Position numbers and translations under genes: made by a program. The notes under the pieces are model-generated. The model worked only from the letters and a program-made list of their open reading frames with translations, was not told where the DNA came from and did not search any database. From Selaginella moellendorffii (taxonomy: Eukaryota; Streptophyta; Lycopodiopsida; Selaginellales; Selaginellaceae): a stretch of 64,000 nt of DNA. This document shows, in pieces, positions 43,985 to 56,534 of the stretch (the first letter of the stretch is position 1; the number at the start of each line of letters is the position of its first letter). Location: contig NW_003314263.1 of NCBI RefSeq assembly GCF_000143415.4, positions 533,114 to 597,113 of the forward strand, in the 5' to 3' direction.

Positions 43985-46900
43985 TGTAAGAGACTAAATT
44001 TTCCATTCTACTTTAGTCATTTAACCACACCTCCAACCACTTGGAGGAGTCTCATTCACAACCTCCATAAGTCCAATTCAGGACTTGGGACTTGCTAGCC
44101 CCGAGAATGGCATCCATGCCATTCAACATTTGTACTTGGTCCCAGTGCTCCACGTGTCCGATCCCATGACCGACACTCAAAGGTGACACCGACATGGCAG
44201 CTTGTTACGCTAAGGCCATGCCCAATCACCTTTGCCACACTGGTGGTCCAATACCACTTGCATCACAGTCTTGGCTATCCAAGACTAGGCAAACCATCTG
44301 TGAGTGGTCATCTCATATCCACTCCTTAACATCCTTAGGATGCCCACCGACAAGGGGAATAGCCTTCTCCAATATCCCTCTGTCAGTCCCCACTAAGTCC
44401 CTTTCTGCCCTTGGCCGTGTTTGCCAACACTGCCACTGGATCAAGGCCCACAGGCCCGACCACTAAGTCCCACGGTCCTCTGAGACTTCCTCACCACACA
44501 ACTGTGTCCTTGGTCACTGCCCCAGAGGACTGCTCCTCTTCCTTTCCACAGTCTGAGCCTTTGGGACAACATTTCGGAACACCGGGGCCTTACGCGAGCC
44601 ACCTGGGTACTCTCCTCACCTTCCGCCCTTGGGTGCTCTAGCCATAGGCTTAGAGCGAGGTTCCATTGAGCCACGCCTGGTATCCAAGTAGGTAGTGCCA
44701 CCCACACTTGGACTGGGAGCATCGGCCAGTCGATCTCCCGGGGGAACTAGAGCCGGCTCTTGAACACTTCACCAAGCTACCCAGCTTGTCGGTCCGTGTT
44801 CACTCTAGTCTTGGACTTCCCAGTGGTCAGCTCATCACCCAACACTGGGTATGGCCTTCCTGGGCCAAACTAGCCTTTCCTGGGCCAAACTGGCTCCACT
44901 GGGCTCCAACCCCCACACTCTCCCTACTATACTTTTGGAACCCCCCACAGCCCCCCCCCAGATGCATCTCGGTGTCCAAACCTTCCATTGCAACAGCACC
45001 AATGGGACGTTGCTGACGCCAAGGTTGTAAGCGACTAAATTTTCCATTCTACTTTAGTCATTTAACCACACCTCCAACCACTTGGAGGAGTCTCATTCAC
45101 AACCTCCATAAGTCCAATTCAGGACTTGGGACTTGCTAGCCCCGAGAATGGCATCCATGCCATTCAACATTTGTACTTGGTCCCAGTGCTCCACGTGTCC
45201 GATCCCATGACCGACACTCAAAGGTGACACCGACATGGCAGCTTGTTACGCTAAGGCCATGCCCAATCACCTTTGCCACACTGGTGGTCCAATACCACTT
45301 GCATCACAGTCTTGGCTATCCAAGACTAGGCAAACCATCTGTGAGTGGTCATCTCATATCCACTCCTTAACATCCTTAGGATGCCCACCGACAAGGGGAA
45401 TAGCCTTCTCCAATATCCCTCTGTCAGTCCCCACTAAGTCCCTTTCTGCCCTTGGCCGTGTTTGCCAACACTGCCACTGGATCAAGGCCCACAGGCCCGA
45501 CCACTAAGTCCCACGGTCCTCTGAGACTTCCTCACCACACAACTGTGTCCTTGGTCACTGCCCCAGAGGACTGCTCCTCTTCCTTTCCACAGTCTGAGCC
45601 TTTGGGACAACATTTCGGAACACCGGGGCCTTACGCGAGCCACCTGGGTACTCTCCTCACCTTCCGCCCTTGGGTGCTCTAGCCATGGGCTTAGAGCGAG
45701 GTTCCATTGAGCCACGCCTGGTATCCAAGTAGGTAGTGCCACCCACACTTGGACTGGGAGCATCGGCCAGTCGATCTCCCGGGGGAACTAGAGCCGGCTC
45801 TTGAACACTTCACCAAGCTACCCAGCTTGTCGGTCCGTGTTCACTCTAGTCTTGGACTTCCCAGTGGTCAGCTCATCACCCAACACTGGGTATGGCCTTC
45901 CTGGGCCAAACTAGCCTTTCCTGGGCCAAACTGGCTCCACTGGGCTCCAAGCCCCACACTCTCCCTACTATACTTTTGGAACCCCCCACAGCCCCCCCCC
46001 AGATGCATCTCGGTGTCCAAACCTTCCATTGCAACAGCACCAATGGGACGTTGCTGACGCCAAGGTTGTAAGCGACTAAATTTTCCATTCTACTTTAGTC
46101 ATTTAACCACACCTCCAACCACTTGGAGGAGTCTCATTCACAACCTCCATAAGTCCAATTCAGGACTTGGGACTTGCTAGCCCCGAGAATGGCATCCATG
46201 CCATTCAACATTTGTACTTGGTCCCAGTGCTCCACGTGTCCGATCCCATGACCGACACTCAAAGGTGACACCGACATGGCAGCTTGTTACGCTAAGGCCA
46301 TGCCCAATCACCTTTGCCACACTGGTGGTCCAATACCACTTGCATCACAGTCTTGGCTATCCAAGACTAGGCAAACCATCTGTGAGTGGTCATCTCATAT
46401 CCACTCCTTAACATCCTTAGGATGCCCACCGACAAGGGGAATAGCCTTCTCCAATATCCCTCTGTCAGTCCCCACTAAGTCCCTTTCTGCCCTTGGCCGT
46501 GTTTGCCAACACTGCCACTGGATCAAGGCCCACAGGCCCGACCACTAAGTCCCACGGTCCTCTGAGACTTCCTCACCACACAACTGTGTCCTTGGTCACT
46601 GCCCCAGAGGACTGCTCCTCTTCCTTTCCACAGTCTGAGCCTTTGGGACAACATTTCGGAACACCGGGGCCTTACGCGAGCCACCTGGGTACTCTCCTCA
46701 CCTTCCGCCCTTGGGTGCTCTAGCCATGGGCTTAGAGCGAGGTTCCATTGAGCCACGCCTGGTATCCAAGTAGGTAGTGCCACCCACACTTGGACTGGGA
46801 GCATCGGCCAGTCGATCTCCCGGGGGAACTAGAGCCGGCTCTTGAACACTTCACCAAGCTACCCAGCTTGTCGGTCCGTGTTCACTCTAGTCTTGGACTT

Positions 46901-47041
46901 CCCAGTGGTCAGCTCATCACCCAACACTGGGTATGGCCTTCCTGGGCCAAACTAGCCTTTCCTGGGCCAAACTGGCTCCACTGGGCTCCAACCCCCACAC
47001 TCTCCCTACTATACTTTTGGAACCCCCCACAGCCCCCCCCC
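43919..47041 (-). repeat. tandem triplication of a 1,041-bp unit at the C/B junction
   Basis: Unit starts are 43,919, 44,960 and 46,001, exactly 1,041 bp apart. Each unit is 66 bp of gypsy C gag sequence plus ~975 bp of the end of LTR B up to its poly-C tract. Units differ at only about three positions per kilobase. The junctions join a poly-C run to CCCAGA. Repeated open frames of 90, 76, 102 and 93 codons inside the units are not genes. Confidence 0.93.
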
Positions 47042-47867
47042 CCCCCCCCCCCCCTGGGGGACGATCGCTTTGGGCTTTCACCCAACTACCTGTATTAGTA
47101 TTCGGACTCGGACTCGGACTCAGTCCCGGTCCCGGTTTTGGACTCGGTCTCGGTCTCGGTCTCGGCTTCGGCCTCGGTCTCGGTCTCGGTCTCGGTCTCG
47201 GGTCCATCTCGGACTCCATCTTGGACTCCATCTCGGACTCCATCTCGGGTCCATCTCAGACTCCATCTCGGGTCCATCTCGGACTCCATCTCGGACTCCA
47301 TCTCGGGTCCATCTCGGACTCCATCTCGGACTCCATCTCGGACTCCATCTCGGGTCCATCTCGGACTCCATCTCGGACTCCATCTCGGGTCCATCTCGGA
47401 CTCCATCTCGGGTCCATCTCGGACTCCATCTCGGGTCCATCCCGGACTCCAACTCGGACTCCACTTCGGACTCCAACTCGGACTCCACTTCGGACTCCAA
47501 CTTGGACTCCACTTCGGACTCCAACTCGGACTCCACTTCGGACTCCAACTCGAACTCCACCTCGGACTCCACCTCGGGTCCTTCTCGGACTCCAGTTCGG
47601 ACTCCAACTCGGGTCCATCTCAGGTCCATCTCGGACACTTCCACGTGTCATGTGTTGGTCCTTTTGGGTCCCTTTTTGGAGCCGCGCTTATTGCTCGCTT
47701 CGTGCTCATTCCTCGAGCACTTCGTTAGGAGTTCCACTCCCGCTCTCGACCTTTCAAGTCAGAGCTTTTGGCCCAAACGTGTTACACTTGTTTGGCTTTC
47801 GCTTTGGCCACTACCACGTGGCACCCTTCCGGCTCCACTTTGGGGCCTAGGGATTTTGTGTCTCACA
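43985..47867 (-). repeat. 3' LTR of element B (enlarged by the triplication)
   Basis: On the minus strand the LTR runs from TGTGAGACAC (47,867) to CTTACA. A single complete LTR is 46,067-47,867 (1,801 bp); the extra copies of its end lie at 43,985-46,000. A second copy in plus orientation is at 52,864-54,700. It contains a minisatellite, a poly-G tract (minus strand) and a TATAGTAGGGA core-promoter candidate at about 47,008. Confidence 0.85.
47095..47640. repeat. minisatellite in LTR B (6-bp and 12-bp units)
   Basis: About 545 bp of tandem CGGTCT/CGGACT six-mers, then twelve-mers of type CGGACTCCATCT with variants such as CGGACTCCAACT and CGGGTCCATCT. Open frames of Ser-Asp-Ile or Trp-Ser-Pro repeats through it are by-products of the unit length. 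Confidence 0.95.
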
Positions 47868-48803
47868 ACTCCACCACCCATAGACGAAGTTCGATGTCCT
47901 CATCGAACGGTAAACCATTTTATAAAGTAACACCCGCATGTGTTACCATTTCCATCCTTGGCACCTAGCCAATATTTGTCAATGGTTTGACATTGAAGGC
48001 TCACCATGCCTTCTCCATATTCGTCAATAGTTTGACATTGAAGGCTCACCATGCCTTTTGCATATTCCTCAATGGTTTGACACCAAAGGCTCACCATGCC
48101 TTGCCCATCCTCTAAGGAGGGTAGTCTCTCCAACTTAGAGACTGATTGGACCACATGTAGTGATTCTCTCCTTTTATTGGTTTAGTTCTCGCTAAACCTC
48201 TTAGAGACCCTTCTCTAAGTCAATCCCACTACTCCTTCTCGAGTAGTCTCAATTTCCATCTATTGAACATTTGCACCTTGGAACTTTTACTCTTTTGACT
48301 TTTGGAAGTCAATTTCCTAGGTGTCTCCAACACCTTGCATTGCACAGATTGTGCAACTCCACTTCCCCATTCTAGGAAGTTCGTTACTTGAGGGCACCAT
48401 CATCCTCTCTTCTATTTCGTGCCACCTTGGGCACTAAGTTCTATTTATCATACTTTGTGCTAAGGCTGTCCATGGCCCTATCATTTGGCTACCTTACCGC
48501 TCCCTCCCTTGGAGCTTCCACTTTCGCCAAATTGGAGCAATTTGGAATCCATCCTTGGAAACACACTTCCTTTCCCGCAATTTGTTAGTGTCCAACACAT
48601 TAGTGTTCCTCGCCTAACTTTGTCACTTGGATTCCTTCCAAGGGATTCCACGGCCCTATCTTGGCCACTCATCTTTTGCTCCTATCCATTGATTGTTGCA
48701 CCAAGCAACATCGAATCTCTACCTCCCTCCTTGAGGTATTCTTTTGATTCCATACCAAAGGCTCTGCTTTGCCAAGACTAGGGTGTTCACCCCTAGTAAG
48801 TCT
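47868..48803 (-). mobile_element. internal region of LTR element B, part 1
   Basis: Non-coding internal sequence between LTR B and the inserted element A. A 45-bp unit containing 'aaggctcaccatgcct' is repeated three times at 47,969-48,103. No gag or pol homology is visible, so B appears non-autonomous. Confidence 0.7.
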
Positions 48804-48808
48804 CTTTA

Positions 48809-49955
48809 TGTAGCGCACGTGGTTTTGACCCTTTATCTTATGGTGGTTTACCATAGGATAACACCACGAAGCGGAACCTAAACCCTCTTTGTGCCACGTG
48901 ACATATGCCACGTGTCACATGCCACGTGTCCATGCCACATGTCCATAGGAACCCGAGGTTCAGGGCCTTGGGCCACTGAACGAAGGAACGGTGCCAAACT
49001 CCCAAGCATGGAGCCAAGGAATGATAGAACCGAACCATGGAGCAACCCTCGAGCATAAAGCCCAAGGAACGAAGGGACAGGAGCCCGGAGCGACTTGGAA
49101 CAGTCCTAGAGTAACCAGCATCCCAATGCTAGGACCAGCATGCAAAACGGAGCCAAATGGAGTCTGGCGCTATTTCGGCATACCGGTGGCCTAACGCGAG
49201 GATATGGGTACTCCACCAACTAGCATGGAATGGAACTTGGGCTTAGACCCAAGCCGGACGCAGAACAAGGACAGGCACGCAAGCGGGAGCTAGACTATGC
49301 CTCAGGTTGGTTGGCCATGCCCGACCTACCCACTATCCCTACTATACATTTGGAACCCCCCATAGCCCCCCCCCCCCCCTTGAGGAACACACGCTTTGGG
49401 CTTTCACCCCAAGCCTCCCTTAGTATCAGGAGTTAGTCTTTGGGACAAGCTCGAAACTTACTAAATATGGAATGTCCCTAGATTGTGAATTTGGACACGG
49501 GACGAACACCATTGTGTTCAGGCCGATCTCTACATTCTGTAGATATGCCAAATGAGCAAATCTGGACACTTTCCATAAATAGCATTTAGGACTGAAATGA
49601 GACTAACACAAAGGGCATGATAGTGAGGGTGTTTGGCAAACACGGTAAGCTATCATCTAGCGATATTGAGGGACCAAGCTCAATATCGCGGGGGTTCCCA
49701 ACACTAGCAAGTGCAAGTCAACGAATGAGTTTCTCTAACCAAGTCAAGTATGCTTGACAAATAGCATGTAGGAATTTCGTCCTTATGCTCATCTGGTCAA
49801 GTGCACACGCGAGGACCAGTTTCTCAACTAGCTTAGGCGGAGGCTGATAACGGGTTCAGCAATACCGACCTCCTGCCATCGTGGCAGTAAGGTAAGAGTG
49901 TCCGTAACGACTAGCCGACAAGTAACTTTCGATACCCGAAGTCACATTCGCGACA
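48809..49955 (-). repeat. 3' LTR of element A
   Basis: 1,147 bp. It contains three CACGTG G-boxes and a decayed fourth at 48,895-48,950, a poly-C run at ~49,365-49,378 (poly-G on the element strand) and GTATAGTAGGGA on the minus strand just below it. Confidence 0.9.
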
Positions 49956-49967
49956 CTCTCCCCCCCT

Positions 49968-52863
49968 AGGGAAGATCGACGTCCTCGTCGATGCATACTC
50001 AAGTCTAGAATACCGCCAAGGAAACAACTCTAGAAAAATTTCACGGTACTCACACTATGTGAGAAATGCACCAACTTAAATGAGTTAGAGGGCAACCTCT
50101 TTGTCTAACGCAGATGCGCTACCAGCTCAGACACCTTCCGGCCATCGCCGACAAGGAAATGACTAACAGATTCAGCCACCCTTGCTACTCTGGGAGTCAC
50201 CCAGCTTACAAAAGTGTGATATGCCCCTGCCCGCAGGGACATAGAGAGAGAAGCCAGAGGCCCCAACCCTCCTAAGCAAAGAAACCAAACCTGTCGGTAA
50301 GGTTTAGATAGACTACTGTAAACAGGCAGTTAGAGTTGTTTACACGGTCACGCCCTTTTAATGGAATAAGGAACATCGACAGAGAGGCGGGTGATGTGAC
50401 CAGTCGACAGTAGCTATCCCATGACTAGAGATTTCACCATGCACACGAAGTGCCGAAGCCAGTCTGCCTATATTGGCCCAAACTCAAAGATCAATAGATG
50501 GACAATATCAAAGTCATAGACAATGATATCTTAGAGACTTAATTATCAGTGAATAAATCTTATATTAGAACACAAAAGTATTCCAAGTATGTTATCATCT
50601 GATAAACTAGTATTATAGTAGAGGAACCACCAAGATCATCATAATTGGTAAACATAGGATTCACCATCAAACAAAATGCAATAGCAAGTATATCATCAAG
50701 TAAACTCAATGATAAAGTTTAACTATTAAAGATTGCAGACAGAATGCCAAACAACTTATGAAAGATAACTCAAAGAATACAAAGTATCATTGACGGACAA
50801 GCACAATGCTCGCGAATGTATCACCCGAAAGAAATAACATCCCAATCTATCAAAACTAACCTGAGCAATAATCAACAGAACAGAATGAATGCGGTAAGAC
50901 CAACAAACACTCACTTCTGCTAGCTATCACAAAAGCCAATCTGAATAGATCCCAGCCAACAATACCAAGGAACTCAAGTTGCCTAAGCAAGTGTCAGCAA
51001 CATCCTACTGATGTTTCAAACCCAAGAGACCAATCCAGAACAAACCACAAAGAACATGTGGTATTGCAAAAAGCCAGAAGCCATCAAAAAGAATAACTAA
51101 CTTATCATGAAAGACTATCAATCATCCCATCAAGAAAGAGATGCATAATCATCGTTGAAGAAAGAATCTACCATCCTGAAGAACAGCAACTCAGTCTATA
51201 CCAACAATAATCAAGCAAAACCTTTTTGACAAGGATAATCAACTATCCCAGATGATAGTCAATCATCACCAATGATTGCTAGACGCAAATACTAACTTCA
51301 ACATTGAAGCTAAAGAGCCAAAAATGCCTTCCCCAACAACTTCAAACAAATGGACCACAAGTATGATAACGCAAGGAACCAAAAGCTCGAAGAAGTCTAT
51401 AGCTAAGTTTTTGCCTAACAATGATCACGAGTCTCGCATGAATTAACTTCAATGCTAAAGAAGAAATCATGGTATAACCCACAATATCTTTCTCAACACA
51501 TCCATAAGCTAAACTTCATAATGCCAAAGCTATTGAAGAGCATATCTGCATCAATCCAAAAGCCAAGCACAATGAAGCTATGCTCAACAAGTGATCACTA
51601 AATGATCCTCCATGAATCCATCTATAGCAAGACGTAACTCACTTCATAACAAGCACAAGAAGAATCATTAATGATCGATATATTCCAACTCAAACCCAAT
51701 AAGGATTCAAACTTTTCAATATCGATCACTAACTCTTCCACTTATAGAGTTAGCATAGTCCATGACTAAATCACTTTTCAAAGAAAAGCCAACACTCAAC
51801 CCCTACTAAATAATCTCGTCTAAAACACAACTAACTCAAACTTGCCACTCAGTTCATTTGAACGTCAACATAGTTACTAACTAGCAAATGCGCAAATGCT
51901 AATAACACAAAGTCATGGCCAAATCATCAACACGATCTCTATCGAGAGTAATGAAACGCAATATCAATCCTAAGGATAGACATCTCATCTCACTTAAATC
52001 TCAACATCAACAATATCAACAACAAGGCATCACTTCAATGCCATCAACACTAGAACAAAGCTAGAAGAAAGCACGAGTGTATCACCACTCAAGACTTTCT
52101 AGCAACCAAGCTAACCAAAGTCAAAGATACCTTAGTTAGTATCCGAGACCAATCCTTTAGCAAAACTCAGTTACAGATAACACTTCCTCAAGGAGTGAAT
52201 CACCACGTCCAAGACTCAATGAAATCCAATACCATGAACTAAATGCAACCAAATGATATTGACAAAAGTAAAATCGATATGCCAACATGGAAAAACTCAT
52301 GTGAGTCTAACGACACGATCCTCCGCAACACCATCCAGTAAAGCAAGCCCATTGCTAAATCATCATCGAGCAAAGCAAGTGTCAACAATCCTTGACGAAG
52401 TCTACAAGTAATCATTAGTCGCAAAGCAACCAACAATCACCTTTCAACTTGCCTTCACAAGACCTAAACACCAACTCTTATCATCAAGTTATATACTTGT
52501 CCAACATGAACGTGATACCCCAGGTATGAGATAAAAGTTCATAGACAAGCACAAATTAAATGACCACTCGAATCCAACTCAATCGCAATAAGCTCACTAA
52601 AACATTTAGCCACTAGCTCTGAGCATGCCTTGAAGAGGCTAGCTATGTGATCAACACTCAATCGAAACTAAAGTGAAGACCATGAGATGGACTCATATCG
52701 GTACACAACCTCCTCATAGATAAAGCTATAGTACGGGTACTAACATCTCAACCTCAAACAACTAAGTTGGACATCACCATCCTCAACCAAAGCGTAGGGC
52801 CACCAAGGCCAAGTCAAGATTAGTGAGAGCTCACTACTCTCATACAGTCTAACGAAATGCAAA
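49968..52863 (-). other. internal non-coding DNA of element A, 3' part
   Basis: About 2.9 kb of A-rich sequence with no open frame above ~65 codons. No retroviral motif is visible on either strand. Confidence 0.7.
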
Positions 52864-53567
52864 TGTGAGACACAAAATCCCTAGGCCCCAAAGTGGAGCC
52901 GGAAGGGCGCCACATGGTAGTGGCCGAAGCGAGAGCCAAACGAGTGTAACACGTTTGGACCAAAAGCTCCGACTTGAAAAGTCAAGAGCGGGAGTGGAAC
53001 TCCTAACGAAGTGCTCGAGGAACGAGCACGAAGGGAGCAAAAGGCGAGGCTCCAAAAAGAGACCCAAAAGGACCAACACATGACACGTGGGAGTGTCCGA
53101 GATGGACTCGAGTTGGAGTCCGAAGTGGAGTCCGAGATGGACCCGAGTTGGAGTCCGAAGTGGAGTCCAAGATGAACCCGAGTTGGAGTCCGAAGAGGAG
53201 TCCGAGATGGACCCGAGTTGGAGTCCGAAGTGGAGTCCGAGATGGACCCGAGATGGAGTCCGAGATGGAGTCCGAAGTGGAGTCCGAGGTGGACCCGAGA
53301 TGGACCCGAGTTGGAGTCCGAAGTGGAGTCCGAGATGGACCCGAGATGGAGTCCGAGATGGAGTCCGAGATGGAGTCCGAGGTGGACCCGAGATGGACCC
53401 GAAATGGAGTCCGAGATGGAGTCCGAGATGGACCTGAGATGGAGTCCGAGATGGAGTCCGAGATGGACCCGAGATGGACCCGAGATGGAGTCCGAGATGG
53501 AGTCCGAGATGGAGTCCGAGATGGAGTCCGAGATGGAGTCCGAAGTCGAGACCGAGACCGAGACCGG

Positions 53568-53599
<32 letters not shown>

Positions 53600-55480
53600 T
53601 CGGGACCGAGACCGAGACCGAGGCCGAGGCCGAGACCGAGCCCGAGCCCGAGTCCGAGTCCGAATCCGAGTCTGAGTCCGAGTCCGAGTCCGAGTCCGAG
53701 TCCGAGTCCGAGTCCGGAGCCTGAGAGGGTGAAAGCCCAAAGCGTTCATCTCCCAGACCCTGGGGGGTTTGGTGAGCTCCAAAAGTATAGTAGGGGGAGG
53801 ACTGCAGTGGAGCCAGTTTGGCCCAGGAAGGCCGGACCCAGTGTTGGGTGATGAGCTGCCCACTGGGAAGTCCAAGACTAGAGTGAACACAGACCGACAA
53901 GCGGAGTAGCTTGGTGAAGTGTTCAAGAGCCGGCTCTAGTTCCCCCGGGAGATCGACTGGCCGATGCTCCCAGTCCAAGTGTGGGTGGCACTACCTACTT
54001 GGATACCTGGTGTGGCTCAACGGAACCCGCTCTAAGCCCATGGCTAGAGCACCCAAGGGCAGAAGGCGAGGAGAGTACCCAGGTGGCTCGCATAAGGCCA
54101 CGGTGTTCCGAAATGTTGTCCCAAAGGCCCAGACTGTGGAAAGGAAGAGGAGCAGTCCTCTGGGGTAGTGACCAAGGACACAGTCGTGTGGTGAGGAAGT
54201 CCCAGAGGACCGTGGGACTTAGTGGTCGGGCCTGTGGGTCTCGATCCAGTGGCAGTGTTGGCAAACACGGCCAGGGGCAGAAAGGGACTTAGTGGGGACT
54301 GACAGAGGGATATTGGGGAAGGCTATTCCCCTTGTCGGTGGGCATCCTAAGGATGCTAAGGAGTGGATCTGAGATGACCACTCACGGATGGTTTTCCTAG
54401 TCTTGGAGAGCCAAGACTGTGATGCAAGTGGTATTGGACTACCAGTGTGGCAAAGGTGATTGGGCATGGCCTTAGCGTAACGGGCTGCTATGTCGGTGGT
54501 ACCTTTGAGTGTCGGTCATGGGATCGGACACGTGGAGCACTTGGACCAAGTGCAAATGTTGAGTGGCATGGATGCCATTCTCGGGGCTAGCAAGTCCCAA
54601 GTCCTGGATTGGACTTATGGAGGTTGTGAATGAGACTCCTCCAAGTGGTCAGAGGTGTGGTTAAGTGACTAAAGTAGAATGAAAAATTTAGTCGCTTACA
54701 ATTTGGTATCGGAGTTGTTCCTTAGTCCGACTTTTATTGGTGCTCAAATATATCACCACTGGTGTTGGCAACGGAAGGTCCGAGAAGTGGGCCTATCCTT
54801 GAGGAGTAGCAGGTCGGGAAGATATGGCTCTTCATTACAGTTCATGTGTGAACTTGTAGACAAGGTGGTGGATAGAAAAAGGCCAATAATGGAACGACTT
54901 TGGGATCTTGGGAACAGTATATGGTTTTCCTCGAAGAGTTGAGGATGTGATCCAGAGGAGCGTTTGACTTAGCAAACTAGCTAATGTAGTTGTGGTAAAC
55001 AACTACAGTTGGGATCACGGGAAAGATAAAGACTCCAAAGCAATAAAGGAGGCACAAGATTTTCCTCATATAGTTGAGGTTGGTGCTTATGAATGTGAGA
55101 CCAGAAGTAATGACCGTGGGAGGTCAAATACGGAAGAGGACTCAAGTCCTTGAAAAGGTAGCCGGGGCTACCTCTAATAAATGCTGGAACAACCCAAGGA
55201 GTTGGGGGTGTATTAAGTGGATGAGTTGGTGTTCTCATCACATGGACAAGTAGTCCTAAGGGGCAAAGGTTGCCCCCAGAGAACAAAATCAAGTGTCGGA
55301 GTAACACTTGTGAAAATAGTCCTTTTGAGTAGGACAGGAATGCAAGAAGTGTATTCCAGTGAGCTAGTGCCTCACAAGTAGGACCTTACGGGTCTGTGAA
55401 TTAACCAAGTCCAAAACTGCTGGATGACTCAAGTAGAGTCAACGGATAGTCCTAAAATCAAGTAAGTAATCATCAATCAA
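52864..55480 (+). mobile_element. partial LTR element B copy inside element A
   Basis: A complete plus-strand LTR B (52,864-54,700, TGTGAGACAC ... GTCGCTTACA) is followed by a primer-binding site (TTTGGTATCGGAG, 54,702-54,714) and ~770 bp of internal DNA, then element A sequence resumes at about 55,480. The second LTR is missing. The decayed A copy at 6.7-10.1 kb lacks this insert and has instead ~1 kb of other sequence. Confidence 0.8.
53092..53720. repeat. minisatellite in the second LTR B copy
   Basis: Plus-strand array of GAGATGGAGTCC-type twelve-mers followed by GAGACC and GAGTCC six-mers; the same array type as 47,095-47,640 in reverse orientation but with different unit order and number. 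Confidence 0.95.
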
Positions 55481-56534
55481 GTAACACCACGAGTAATGCC
55501 CATGTCACTACTACAAAGGTTTAAATGACTATCAAGTGCCAACTCGATTCGACAAAATGCAACATAAATGCCACACTTCACCGACAGAGATTTACAACAC
55601 CCAACACCACTAACTTTTGTTCACAACATAGATAAGCTTATGCCACTCTCTATCCGACCAAACTCAACACTAATCCAACACCAAGCTACTCAAGGAGCAA
55701 TAGCAAGGTTCTTTGGAAAAGAATTGAACATTGCAACCCAAGTCTTCCAATAGCAAGCTTAGACAAAATGGTATAGTGTTTCACCACTATCCATCCCATA
55801 ACTCACCATTTGTAAGACCATCATCTCCAAGATGCATCAAGGTAGGGAATCTTGATTGCATAATATGAACATGAGCAATGAGTCAACACCTCGTTGCAAA
55901 TCATCTCTCCAAGAAGAGAAAATGATTTACGTATTTGATCCTTCGTCCCTGATGACTCTCTTTTCGGTCTCATCTTTGACTAAACCTCAAGCTTGCATTC
56001 GCACTGCCTTCAGTTCAATCCAAGAAAAGTTTATGAGAGAGCACGGCAACAATTACTTGAAATCAATAGACTTATCCCTACAGTCTTGATTGATCCACTG
56101 TAACCATGCCAAGGAAGGATCCACTAGTGCCGTGCTAAACAACTACAGACCAGCCTATTTGCCACTCATAGCAAACTCAGGGAAGGTTTACTTTTACCCA
56201 TGGTACAAGGAACAACTCATGGAACCACCGATAGGCTAACATTAATCCTGCCAACTCAAAGTGTAACCTTGAGTTACTAATGTGCCTCACTCACGAGTCC
56301 AAGCTCAAACTCGTGCGAACGGAACAACTCAATCCCTCTTGTGAGCCCAAGCGCAAGCTCACATCATAAGGTACAATAAGGTAACAATATCCATACCCAA
56401 GGAACCAATTGCGAAGCCTTTGCACCCAAACGTGTACCCACTCGGATCATCATTTTCATCTCTGCGTATGCAACGAGACTAGTTGCCCAATCTCATTGGA
56501 TAGTACTCGCCGAGACTCATCCTCTGATACCAAA

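Noticed and set aside
44194-47098. Sets of identical 70-102 codon frames repeated three times
   Set aside because: They lie inside the triplicated LTR segment and have no start context, homology or codon signal.
46933-47930. Open frames of 170-305 codons on both strands, full of Ser-Asp-Ile, Arg-Thr-Pro or Trp-Ser-Pro repeats (similar ones at 52,881-53,978)
   Set aside because: They result from a minisatellite whose unit is a multiple of three; all six frames stay open and no known domain appears.
50091-50145. tRNA-like stretch on the minus strand (GAGCTGGTAGCGCATCTG)
   Set aside because: It resembles a D-arm and anticodon stem, but no acceptor stem or proper T-loop can be formed, and it sits inside the LTR element.
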